Assembly (NCBI GenBank): GCA_028285755.1
Contig: JANQOQ010000006.1
Coordinates: 682,001 to 746,000, forward strand
Reading direction: 5' to 3'
Source of the DNA: Puniceicoccaceae bacterium
GTDB taxonomy: Bacteria; Verrucomicrobiota; Verrucomicrobiia; Opitutales; JAFGAQ01
Length of the DNA stretch: 64,000 nucleotides
A program made the translations under genes and the position numbers. The notes below the pieces were generated by a model that did no database searches, was not told the origin of the DNA, and worked only from the letters and a program-made list of their open reading frames with translations. This document shows, piece after piece, positions 18,676-26,756 of this stretch; the stretch's first letter is position 1, and each line of letters opens with the position of its first letter.

Positions 18676-20082
18676 ATGAAATTGATCAAAAAGCTCAGCA
18701 TCACTGCGATGCTTTCTATGGTTGCTTTGGCTGCTCAAGCTCAAACAACTGTAAACGTAACCTCAAACATCACTACCGATACTACCTGGACTCGTGATAA
18801 TGTGTATGTACTGACTGACATCATCTATGTTGAAGAAGGTGCTTCACTCACTATCGAGCCTGGTACCCTCATCCAAGGTGAGCCTGCAACCGTTAACAAC
18901 TTTGATCCCGGCACACTGGTTATTACCCGTAACGCTCAACTTTTTGCGAACGGCACCATCGACCAGCCTATCGTGTTCACTTCGATTTCTGACGGACCTT
19001 TCACCGGACCTTTTGGTACACTCCCTCACGGTTCTTTGACAAAAGACATTCGTGGACTTTGGGGCGGTTTGATCGTTCTGGGTAACGCACCGACCAACTT
19101 GCAACCGGGCTCCGGTTCTGAGTTCATCGAAGGTCTTCCTAACTCAGATCTTGGTATTATTGGTGGTTTTAACCCGGATGACTCTTCAGGATCTATCGTA
19201 TACATATCTATCAAGCACGGGGGATCTGCAATTACTGACGGTAATGAGATCAATGGTCTTACCCTCGGGGGTGTTGGACGTGGCACGACTATCCAGTTCG
19301 TCGAAATCTATGCAAACCTTGACGATGGTATCGAATGGTTTGGTGGTACTGTAAATGTTAAGTATGCTATCGTAGCATTCTGCGGTGATGATGCACTTGA
19401 CAGTGACTTCGGTTGGAATGGTTCTGTTCAGTTCGCACTCGTTATCCTGAATGAGGCTAACGATGTGGGTGACCGTGGCGCTGAGCAAGACGGTGGTAAG
19501 GACTCTGACGATGACGAGCCTTTCGGTATCCCTCAATTCTACAACATTACCGTATTGGGTGATGGCACAAATGCACCAGATGGAGGCACTACAGCTGCAC
19601 TCTGGCGTGACAATGCACGTAACGGTTGGACTAACTCCATCTTCGCATACTTCTCGGGTAACGCAGTCCGCATCGAAGATCGTGCAACTATTGCTGACTC
19701 TTTCAATGGTATCGAAGACGAATCTCTTAAGTTGAACAACAACATCTTCTGGGGCTTCGGCGCAGGTGCGACACTTGCTGATCTCGTTCAAGTTGATGGT
19801 GATGGAGGCGGAGACGTCCAAGTGGTGATTGATTATATCGTAGCAAATGGTAATACAATCGCAGACCCGCAACTTGCAGCGGTTGACCGCTCACGCAGTG
19901 GTCTTTTAGATCCTCGCCCTGCTGCTGACGGACCTGCTACAGAAAACCTGTATACTTTACCGGTACGTCACCCATTCATTCAGGACGTTCTTTACAAGGG
20001 TGCATTCAACCCGGTTGCAACCCCTTGGACCGAGGGTTGGTCATCTCTTTCTCGCCTTGGTTACACCGTTAAGGTTAACTAA
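18676..20082 (+). CDS. Secreted parallel beta-helix protein, receptor partner
   Basis: A 468-residue exported protein. The start at 18676 gives a classical signal peptide (MKLIKKLSITAM.. ending in AQA, about residue 22); an upstream in-frame ATG at 18616 lies inside the receptor gene and is not credible. The mature protein has repeated Gly/Asn-rich rungs (GLWGGLIVLGNAP, GSIVYISIKHGGS, NEINGLTLGGVGRG, GGTVNVKYAIVAF), as in right-handed beta-helices. Similar proteins sit next to GLGERY-type receptors in Bacteroidetes, often with misleading names. Codon use is unusually restricted (GGT, CGT, AAC, ATC, CTT) compared with all neighbours, which predicts very high expression. A strong terminator follows. 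The function is unknown; a surface ligand-capture protein is the best guess. Confidence 0.8.
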   Translation: MKLIKKLSITAMLSMVALAAQAQTTVNVTSNITTDTTWTRDNVYVLTDIIYVEEGASLTIEPGTLIQGEPATVNNFDPGTLVITRNAQLFANGTIDQPIVFTSISDGPFTGPFGTLPHGSLTKDIRGLWGGLIVLGNAPTNLQPGSGSEFIEGLPNSDLGIIGGFNPDDSSGSIVYISIKHGGSAITDGNEINGLTLGGVGRGTTIQFVEIYANLDDGIEWFGGTVNVKYAIVAFCGDDALDSDFGWNGSVQFALVILNEANDVGDRGAEQDGGKDSDDDEPFGIPQFYNITVLGDGTNAPDGGTTAALWRDNARNGWTNSIFAYFSGNAVRIEDRATIADSFNGIEDESLKLNNNIFWGFGAGATLADLVQVDGDGGGDVQVVIDYIVANGNTIADPQLAAVDRSRSGLLDPRPAADGPATENLYTLPVRHPFIQDVLYKGAFNPVATPWTEGWSSLSRLGYTVKVN

Positions 20083-20114
20083 CTCGAGACTGGTTTAAGA
20101 CCGAATTCTTTTTG

Positions 20115-20149
20115 AAGGAGGCTGCATTTGCAGCCTCTTTCTTTTTTTT
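20115..20149 (+). terminator. Rho-independent terminator
   Basis: GAGGCTGC / GCAGCCTC stem (8 bp, extendable by three weaker pairs) with an ATTT loop, followed by a T-rich run to 20149. It closes the receptor/beta-helix transcript 33 bases after the stop codon. Confidence 0.9.
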
Positions 20150-20175
20150 GACAGCAACATTTTTCGAGTTTTATC
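20148..20175 (+). promoter_or_regulatory. Possible promoter of the esterase-like gene
   Basis: A perfect TTGACA at 20148-20153 overlaps the end of the terminator T-run and is followed 16 bp later by TTTATC at 20170-20175, a poor -10 match. It would start transcription close to the ATG at 20191. Weak evidence because the -10 matches at only three positions. Confidence 0.25.
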
Positions 20176-20190
20176 GTCTAACTCTAAGAC

Positions 20191-20988
20191 ATGAAAAAAT
20201 CACTCATATTAGCACTCCTTACAGCCACACTTGCGAATGCATTTGCAACCGCTGATGAGCTCTATGAAAGCCGAAGTTTTAAAGTCAGTTCTGACAAGAC
20301 AGGCGGTGAGTATGTATTAAGGATTTTGAACCCAACTCATGAATCGACACAGCAGACTACCCTGCACTTGTATATAGATGCAGATCAAAGTGTGGATACT
20401 TTATTGGAGTTGATTAAATCGTGGGGTGCTGACAAAAAAAGCCAATTACCTACTTTAGCGATTCTTGAGATTCCCGATGATGAACTTCAGCAAAATAAGG
20501 ACTTGACTGGTGATGCTATACAAACTGTTACAGCAAGTGGTGGAGCGATCCATTTCTTTGACTTTATTAAGAGTCAATTAGTTCCTTTCATCGAAAAAGC
20601 ATCTGAACTCAGCTTTACCCAAAAGAACCTGCATACACACGATAAATCCGGGGGATTTGGCTTCTATGCTCTCTTTTTGCAGCCTGGTTACTTCGATCAG
20701 TTTTACTTTGATTCAGCGGATGCAATGTTTCATGACGCCTACCTGTTCCGCGCAGAGTATGAGTACTATAAGTCCATGAAAGTTAAATTTCCTTCGCCGA
20801 CGATTGTTTCAATTTCCTCAGAAGATAACCTGAGAAGTAAGGATATAATGAATCGATTTTGGGGAACCATTGCCTATCGGGAGTACCAAGACTATAATGT
20901 AGTCACATTGCCTCAGGATCCGGAAGAAGTAATGACCATAAAGCGGGATGAGGTTGTCTTAAGGGCCCTGGATATGCTTTATCTTTAG
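20191..20988 (+). CDS. Secreted esterase-like protein, nucleophile motif degenerate
   Basis: A 265-residue protein with a signal peptide (cleavage near NAFAT, about residue 21). The region HDKSGGFGFYALFLQPGYFD (about 150-169) lines up with the nucleophile elbow GHSxGG..ALY of IroE/EstD-type esterases, but the nucleophile position holds Lys and the next residue is Ser. The fold is therefore recognisable but activity is doubtful unless the neighbouring Ser is used. SISSEDNLRSKDIM near residue 210 resembles the later catalytic-loop region. It follows the terminator of the receptor operon and precedes the MECR-like gene by 3 bases, so those two form an operon. Confidence 0.6.
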   Translation: MKKSLILALLTATLANAFATADELYESRSFKVSSDKTGGEYVLRILNPTHESTQQTTLHLYIDADQSVDTLLELIKSWGADKKSQLPTLAILEIPDDELQQNKDLTGDAIQTVTASGGAIHFFDFIKSQLVPFIEKASELSFTQKNLHTHDKSGGFGFYALFLQPGYFDQFYFDSADAMFHDAYLFRAEYEYYKSMKVKFPSPTIVSISSEDNLRSKDIMNRFWGTIAYREYQDYNVVTLPQDPEEVMTIKRDEVVLRALDMLYL

Positions 20989-20991
20989 ATT

Positions 20992-21972
20992 ATGGCCAAA
21001 CGAATTATACACAAATCCTACGGTAAAGCCCTCGAGGTTTTGGAGCTTGAGCAATACGAAGCCCCGGAACCGAAACAAGGTGAAATACTCATAAAGCTGG
21101 CCTACGCGAATATCAACCCGTCTGATATGGGAATGATTGGCGGCAGCTATAAGCACTTGCGGGATTTACCAGCCACTGCAGGTCGCGAGGGGGTAGGCAT
21201 CATTGAAACCGTTGGAAGTGATGTACCCAGTAAGTTTAAACCCGGTCAGCTCGTAAAGATCCCATCAGACACACCTGCCTGGCAGAGTCATTTCATTTGT
21301 GACCCTGAATCCCTATATACCATTCCCGAAGGCATTGAGGCAGAACAGGCTGCCACCGCATTTATAAACCCACCCACAGCATTATTGTTGCTAAAAGATA
21401 TCGTAACTTTGAATCAAGGCGATTGGGTAATCCAGAATGCAGGTAACTCTGCAGTGGGCACCTGGGTGATCCAGATAGCAAAAGCCTTGGGCTTACATAC
21501 CATTAGTCTGGTCCGCCGGGAAGAGCTGATTGAACCTCTCAAGCAAATGGGAGCGGATATTGTGTTACTGGATGATGATGAATATCCAAAGCAGTTAAAG
21601 GAATTAACCAAGGGGCAAAAACCGAAATTAGCCTTAAACTCGATTGGCGGTCAAAGTGTTAGCCGTTTAATTAAATCGATGGCTAACGGTGGTACCTGTG
21701 TGACTTTCGGAGGGATGGTAGGCGATCCTGTGCGTTTCCCCACCCGCTACCTCATTTTCAATGACATACACCTATGTGGCTTTCACCTGGACACCTTGTT
21801 GCGTACCAAGCCGCAGGAATACATCGAGAGTCTTTACAATGAGGTGTTTGATTTCATTAAAAGCGACCATATCCATACTCCCATTGAGAAAGTCTATGCG
21901 CTCGAAGACTTTTCCGTAGCGATCGAACACTTTAGCGGACCCCGCTTCGGGAAAATTCTTTTAAGGCCCTAG
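20992..21972 (+). CDS. MECR-like zinc-independent quinone/enoyl reductase
   Basis: A 326-residue medium-chain dehydrogenase/reductase. The N-terminal GroES-like domain has no zinc ligands; NPSDMGMIGGSY and GREGVGIIETVG are typical of the 2-enoyl thioester reductase (MECR/ETR1) and quinone reductase branch. The NADPH-binding segment NAGNSAVGTWVIQIAKALG (about residues 148-166) is closest to MECR enzymes, which reduce trans-2-enoyl thioesters. The substrate is uncertain. The gene begins 3 bases after the esterase-like gene and converges with the membrane protein at 21979. Confidence 0.82.
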   Translation: MAKRIIHKSYGKALEVLELEQYEAPEPKQGEILIKLAYANINPSDMGMIGGSYKHLRDLPATAGREGVGIIETVGSDVPSKFKPGQLVKIPSDTPAWQSHFICDPESLYTIPEGIEAEQAATAFINPPTALLLLKDIVTLNQGDWVIQNAGNSAVGTWVIQIAKALGLHTISLVRREELIEPLKQMGADIVLLDDDEYPKQLKELTKGQKPKLALNSIGGQSVSRLIKSMANGGTCVTFGGMVGDPVRFPTRYLIFNDIHLCGFHLDTLLRTKPQEYIESLYNEVFDFIKSDHIHTPIEKVYALEDFSVAIEHFSGPRFGKILLRP

Positions 21973-21978
21973 CTGGGA

Positions 21979-24147
21979 TTACCACCAGGCGGGATCTCCG
22001 AGTGCCACCCATTGTTCCATGGCTTGCCCTTGTTCGGAAAATCTTAACTGAATGTTTTGCGCATCCTTAGGTACTTCGACGTCAAATAACACCCACGCTT
22101 CTGCCTGTTTGGGTATGGAAAATTCTTTGTAGATCTCATCCTGGTCATTGATCTGGATTTGCACGGTCAGATTCGGGTTCATAGAACCGCTACGATAGGG
22201 AATCTGCAAAACACTCGCCCCTTCAGGTATGGCAAGCGTTAACCCGATGGCTCCTGTATATTCAGTATTCTCAGACCATGTGGTAAACCCTGACTTGACG
22301 GTTGGATAAGCCAAATCCTCGCTTAAGTGCTCGATGGGTGACCACTGGTCATTGGTTTGTATCCACTCAAATACCGGCCTTTGGTGCGCATAGTTCACGA
22401 TTCCGTGAAACTGGGGAGTCACCGTTGGGATACTAAGATCGGCGAGCTGTAATAACCCCTTGTCCGTTTCCAGATATAACTGGTAACGCTCGTCCCTATG
22501 CGTAAAACCAATATGCCCGTAAAAGTAGATTTCATCAGGTGATTTGGGTATAGCCGATAAAGGCCATTTCTGAGCTAGCTCAGTCAGCAAGTAAGCCGAT
22601 CCGGCCCACTGTCCCATTGAATCCCGGATATGCAGGAAGCGGTTTTCACCCCAGTGATCAATCGCAACCGTTCCGCAAACTATCCATGTCGTTGCATCCA
22701 TTCCCACTGAATCATTTCTGAGAATATAACCTTTCGCTTCGCTTAAACTATTGGATTCTATAAATGGAAGTTCACTCAGGTCGGGAGCCTTATAATTATG
22801 GAGTTCAGCGAGTATAGGATCCTTCTCCATAACGCGGAATGTCGTCATCGCATGATGGAGCATACGCGGGTGCAGGGCTTCCGCATAATACATATCGTAG
22901 TTATCATTTTGCAGGGCATTCAGAGAAACAAGCCTTTCCCTATAATCACCAATATAATTGGAAATATAACTCATTTGCCATGCTACTAAGTAAGCGCCCA
23001 TCAATGCAAAAGATGCCAAGCCTCCACGCGCAATCATTTGCATTCTGCGCATATTGGCTTCGTGCAATGCAATCTTCAGAACCATGATAAGCAGTAAGAT
23101 ATTGAGTATTAAAACGGGAGTATTGTAACGCTGAGCGGTCGCACTCACCAAGCCTTCTTCCATACGGCCAAGGGCAGTCATAAATGCGGTCATGATAATG
23201 AAAAGACAACCTAACAAGATTAACCCATGCTGATGAGGCTTATATTTTTGGCGAATTGCCCATATGACACAGAAAACGAAAAGAGCCAGTAATACCAATG
23301 CCCAAAGTATAGCCAACGTATAGCTTACTTTTCCTATCGGATTGCCAAGATAAACCAGAAAGAACCCAAGCACTCCGAATGGCTCGTTTATCTTATCAAC
23401 AATGCTCAGTGATGTCTCGCCAGCCCCGCGGATTGCCCCAAGGTATAGAATGACAACACCAATCGATACCGTGTAAAGTCCGGTCGTTGACCAAAACCGA
23501 CGCCTGTAGATCAAAAAAAGCAGGATCACAATAGGCCAAACCAATAGTCCATTGGCCATGGAAAACCCGGCTAACACCGCAAAAAACAACATCCCCAGAT
23601 AATCGATCCAATGACTGTTTTCCAGGAACTTGCAGGCAAAGTAGATCGAAAGTAATGCGAAGAAAAATACATTCACAAACTGTACTTGAAAGCCCCATGT
23701 GAAATTCTCGAGTTGTGTAGCAGAAAACAGGAAAACCAGGAGAATGCAAAGTACCCCATACTTCAATTGCCTGCTAAGATCCAAGATACTATTTAAGATC
23801 CTGAACAGAAAAAATGCGAGCAGCGCCTGATTCAATACAATCCAAAAAATGAGAAAGTAGTTTTGCCCGCCGAATAGCTTCCAATCTATAAGGAACAATA
23901 ACCTTGGCAGAATAATCTGATGCTCGTTGTGGTGAGCCAGCAACCAATGGTGAAGCTGACCTACACTGTCATAAGCTATGTAAGATCCCATATATTCCCA
24001 CTGGTCTAAAAAGAGTGAGGGAAACAGGTAATTGAAGGATGTATACACCGTACTCAGCACTATAAACAGGGCGGTGAGGGCTAAGAATACAAAAACAAAG
24101 TTACTCATATTCTGCCGCAATTTCACTGAATCGAATACGCGTTTCAT
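21979..24147 (-). CDS. Large polytopic membrane protein, GT-C-like
   Basis: A 722-residue protein with about ten membrane segments in residues 18-405, followed by about 320 residues of soluble, beta-rich sequence. After the first segment, FLDQWEYMGS and LLAHHNEHQIILPRLLF (about residues 47-85) form an acidic/His-rich extracytoplasmic loop of the kind seen in uncharacterised GT-C glycosyltransferase-like proteins. No catalytic assignment is possible. The architecture is similar in outline to the 666-residue protein at the left edge, but no close sequence similarity was seen. Transcribed alone. Confidence 0.65.
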   Translation of the reverse strand: MKRVFDSVKLRQNMSNFVFVFLALTALFIVLSTVYTSFNYLFPSLFLDQWEYMGSYIAYDSVGQLHHWLLAHHNEHQIILPRLLFLIDWKLFGGQNYFLIFWIVLNQALLAFFLFRILNSILDLSRQLKYGVLCILLVFLFSATQLENFTWGFQVQFVNVFFFALLSIYFACKFLENSHWIDYLGMLFFAVLAGFSMANGLLVWPIVILLFLIYRRRFWSTTGLYTVSIGVVILYLGAIRGAGETSLSIVDKINEPFGVLGFFLVYLGNPIGKVSYTLAILWALVLLALFVFCVIWAIRQKYKPHQHGLILLGCLFIIMTAFMTALGRMEEGLVSATAQRYNTPVLILNILLLIMVLKIALHEANMRRMQMIARGGLASFALMGAYLVAWQMSYISNYIGDYRERLVSLNALQNDNYDMYYAEALHPRMLHHAMTTFRVMEKDPILAELHNYKAPDLSELPFIESNSLSEAKGYILRNDSVGMDATTWIVCGTVAIDHWGENRFLHIRDSMGQWAGSAYLLTELAQKWPLSAIPKSPDEIYFYGHIGFTHRDERYQLYLETDKGLLQLADLSIPTVTPQFHGIVNYAHQRPVFEWIQTNDQWSPIEHLSEDLAYPTVKSGFTTWSENTEYTGAIGLTLAIPEGASVLQIPYRSGSMNPNLTVQIQINDQDEIYKEFSIPKQAEAWVLFDVEVPKDAQNIQLRFSEQGQAMEQWVALGDPAWW

Positions 24148-24238
24148 AATATTCAGATTAAGACAGCCATTTCCGGAGGAAACCCATCGTATGTTAGATT
24201 TGGAGGTATCACTATAAATCGAACTATCAAAAATTGAT

Positions 24239-25081
24239 TTAAAGTGCGAGGAAATCCTCTTTGAGTTTCATATCTTCACGTGCATCGAGCATGAGCGACA
24301 TAATGCTATCCTGATTGATACTCAAAGTCTCTAAAACTCCTTCATCCAGCATAAACGCCCAAGCGTTTTTCCCTGGGTTACCCCCTATACCAGCGACTAT
24401 CCAATGGCTTAGGTGTAACATAGCAGTATATTTTTTAAATTCATTGGAATGATAAGGCTCATATTGATATCGGATGGGCTCAATCATTTCATCAGCGAAT
24501 CCCCATTCCTGAAGTAATGCTGCACCCAACTCGGCATGATTGTAACCGAAAGCATCAATCTCAGCATTGGGCAATGATTCGCGCCCCCCTTCTATTCGTT
24601 TTAAAACTTCAATATAGGATTCGCCATGGAGCTGGTTCATTGCCAGTTTACCGATGTCATGTAACAATCCCAATGTATACGCAGTCGAACTGTCATACGT
24701 GCTCAACTTCTCTGCAAGTAGCTCCATTACGAGGCCAGTGGCCACCGAGTTGAACCAACGCTCTTCCCCGTCGATTTGGTAAGATTCTACCGGCGCACCC
24801 ACAAACGACTTCGCGCAGATTACGGTTACCGTTCTATAAATTTCCTTAAAGCCCAGTCGATTCACAGCCTGCCCAAGGTCAGTAATGGTGCCCCCACCCG
24901 CATAATATGCACTATTGCTCATGCGGATGATTTGCGCGGTTAAAGAAGGATCGAGATTAATAAGCTCTACGACATCATCTCCAAATGCATTATCATCATT
25001 AAGTATGCGCAATAATTTGGGCAATACCGTCGGGGCTGGCGGCAGGTTTTTAAGCGATTTGATGATCTCTGTAAGATTCAT
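24239..25081 (-). CDS. HDOD domain signalling protein
   Basis: A 280-residue protein that is essentially one HDOD domain. The N-terminal LPPAPTVLPKLLRILNDD and LINLDPSLTAQIIRMSNSAY are family hallmarks. LLHDIGKLAMNQL (about residue 145) retains an HD pair, yet HDOD proteins generally lack the full metal site and act by protein interaction. It overlaps cheD by 4 bp (start at 25081, cheD stop at 25078), so the two are co-translated and may work together in chemosensory or cell-cycle signalling. A second HDOD protein closes the chemotaxis operon at 58298-59158. Confidence 0.88.
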   Translation of the reverse strand: MNLTEIIKSLKNLPPAPTVLPKLLRILNDDNAFGDDVVELINLDPSLTAQIIRMSNSAYYAGGGTITDLGQAVNRLGFKEIYRTVTVICAKSFVGAPVESYQIDGEERWFNSVATGLVMELLAEKLSTYDSSTAYTLGLLHDIGKLAMNQLHGESYIEVLKRIEGGRESLPNAEIDAFGYNHAELGAALLQEWGFADEMIEPIRYQYEPYHSNEFKKYTAMLHLSHWIVAGIGGNPGKNAWAFMLDEGVLETLSINQDSIMSLMLDAREDMKLKEDFLAL

Positions 25082-25593
25082 ACTAAACTCACCTCCAGCT
25101 GTTTGTCCGGGGTTTTAATGGATAGCACCGCATTCTTCATACTGAAGTGTAGCGTTCGATTGCTGAGGCCACCCAGCGATTCATCTATCAGCTTTAAATT
25201 ATTGAGCTGCAGTTGTTTTTTGACGGAATCAACATTCTTATCGCCAATGCGAAATGCATCGTTCTCATTCATAATGTTGGCCCCGCCGGCAATAACGACT
25301 TTAAGGGAGTCTTCATCGATATCAAAGCTCTTTAAACTCGAGAGAAACTTCGTGATGCCTGTATCCGCGAAAATAAAGGGCTGATTCTGAGCTTTTTGGG
25401 GCGATATAGTCGAATCGGGTAGCATAACATGAAGCATCCCGCCGGTATTGCTGTTCACATCATACGCCACCACACCTACGCAGGAGCCCAGTGCATAGGT
25501 ACTGATGGTTACATTCGCTCCATTGGAGACTGCCATGTCTCCTACTCCTACGATCACTCGCTGTGAAAATAAACCCGATGAATTACCCACCAT
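25078..25593 (-). CDS. cheD: Chemoreceptor glutamine deamidase CheD
   Basis: A 171-residue CheD. The catalytic Cys lies in YALGSCVGVVAYD (about residue 37) and the catalytic His in GGMLHVMLPDS (about residue 54); FADTGITKFL and VVIAGGANIM are also typical. CheD deamidates receptor glutamines and can be sequestered by CheC or CheY-P. The gene is about 33 kb from the main chemotaxis operon in this window and coupled to an HDOD gene instead. Confidence 0.93.
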   Translation of the reverse strand: MVGNSSGLFSQRVIVGVGDMAVSNGANVTISTYALGSCVGVVAYDVNSNTGGMLHVMLPDSTISPQKAQNQPFIFADTGITKFLSSLKSFDIDEDSLKVVIAGGANIMNENDAFRIGDKNVDSVKKQLQLNNLKLIDESLGGLSNRTLHFSMKNAVLSIKTPDKQLEVSLV

Positions 25594-25622
25594 CTTACCG
25601 ATGCAATTTACATTACTGTTGG

Positions 25623-26123
25623 CTAATTTCTGAGGCGCGACAATTCAAAAGTTTGTATCACAGACAAACTTTTTGCCCCTTCACTTTGCATCCACGCCTG
25701 CAAATCCACTATAGACCGGTAAGCCTCCGTTTGCAAATCCACGCTGATGGACTCGAGAGTTAGAGTGTTTTCAACAGTAGAATGGTATCGAAAAATCGTG
25801 GGAATTAACCCTACTTCTGATGCATGGTCTGCCAATATGAGATAATTATATCCAGAATCGGACAAAAGAAAGGCCGGTGATACCCTACCCCCTTTTTGAA
25901 CATGCAGGAAGTTGCTTCCGGGGATTACAGGAGTGATTTGCCAGGTATTGGATTGTATTTCCCATACCCCTGTGAGTTCAGAAAGGTCAAGGCTCTCAAA
26001 GGTTATCCAGTTGGATAAGTCGAGTTCGTATGCGCGAGTCACTTCAGGGGAATCCTTAATTTCCTGACTGCCAATCAATCCGTGTACTAAGACGAATAAG
26101 GCGATGAGCGACCTAAAAAGCAT
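25623..26123 (-). CDS. Small exported protein of unknown function
   Basis: A 166-residue protein with an N-terminal signal peptide (MLFRSLIALFVLVHGLIGS, cleavage near residue 19). The rest is beta-rich with no recognised domain; LTGVWEIQSNTWQITP and ILADHASEVGLIPT suggest a lipocalin-like or beta-sandwich fold, a guess only. It lies 29 bp upstream of cheD on the same strand and may be co-transcribed. A hairpin upstream separates it from trmL. Confidence 0.6.
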   Translation of the reverse strand: MLFRSLIALFVLVHGLIGSQEIKDSPEVTRAYELDLSNWITFESLDLSELTGVWEIQSNTWQITPVIPGSNFLHVQKGGRVSPAFLLSDSGYNYLILADHASEVGLIPTIFRYHSTVENTLTLESISVDLQTEAYRSIVDLQAWMQSEGAKSLSVIQTFELSRLRN

Positions 26124-26138
26124 AATAAATCAAACAAT

Positions 26139-26160
26139 GAGCTGCTAGTTGTAGCAACTC
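26139..26160 (-). terminator. Possible weak terminator hairpin
   Basis: Nine-bp stem with one G-U pair when read on the minus strand (GAGTTGCTA / TAGCAGCTC, loop CAAC), between the trmL stop and the next minus-strand gene. The following ATTGTTTG is only partly T-rich, so it could be a weak terminator or attenuator. Confidence 0.35.
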
Positions 26161-26181
26161 TTAATCCTTTATCGTCATTTT

Positions 26182-26661
26182 TTACAAATTCTTTAACTTT
26201 CTTAAAGCTTCGTAGAGCACAATGCCTACGCTCGTAGCCAAATTCAAGGATCTTAGGTGGGGTGTGTATTGAGGTATCTTCAGTTTAAACTCGGGGGTGA
26301 TGGTATCATGCACATAGTCGGCACACCCACCCCCTTCATTACCAAAGAGCAGGTGATCTCCCGGTTGAAAGGGTGCATCCCAATGCGAACGTGTGCCCCG
26401 CGTTGTGAGCATCCATATATTTCTATCCCGGTGGGTTTCGTAGTAATCTGCCCAGTTCGCATGCTCATGGAGATCCAGATGCTGCCAATAATCCATGCCA
26501 CTGCGGCGAAGCTGTTTCTCGGTCAACTGGAAGCCCAGCGGGTGGATTAAATGCAGGGCGGTATCTGCATAGGCGCACAATCTCCCAATATTCCCTGTAT
26601 TCTGGGGTATCTCAGGCTGAAACAAAACGACACTCAGTAATTGTTGGTTGGGCTTGTTCAA
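26182..26661 (-). CDS. trmL: tRNA (cytidine/uridine-34 2'-O)-methyltransferase TrmL
   Basis: A 159-residue SPOUT methyltransferase of normal TrmL length. The three SAM-knot motifs are visible: PQNTGNIGRLCAYADT near the N-terminus, LLFGNEGGGC (about residue 103) and SLNLATSVGIVLYEALRKL at the C-terminus. It methylates the wobble ribose of tRNA-Leu isoacceptors in E. coli. Transcribed divergently from nadE. Confidence 0.93.
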   Translation of the reverse strand: MNKPNQQLLSVVLFQPEIPQNTGNIGRLCAYADTALHLIHPLGFQLTEKQLRRSGMDYWQHLDLHEHANWADYYETHRDRNIWMLTTRGTRSHWDAPFQPGDHLLFGNEGGGCADYVHDTITPEFKLKIPQYTPHLRSLNLATSVGIVLYEALRKLKNL

Positions 26662-26756
26662 AAGTCGTGTTTAAATATATAGAAATGAGTTGCTTCTGTG
26701 ATTTAGCACACTGTTAACTCTATTATTCAATGCTAGAATGCATGGACCACTCGTCT

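Noticed and set aside
19186..19872. A 228-codon open frame antisense to the beta-helix protein gene
   Set aside because: It mirrors the very biased codons of the sense gene; the sense protein has a signal peptide and clear repeats, and the antisense translation has no recognisable features.
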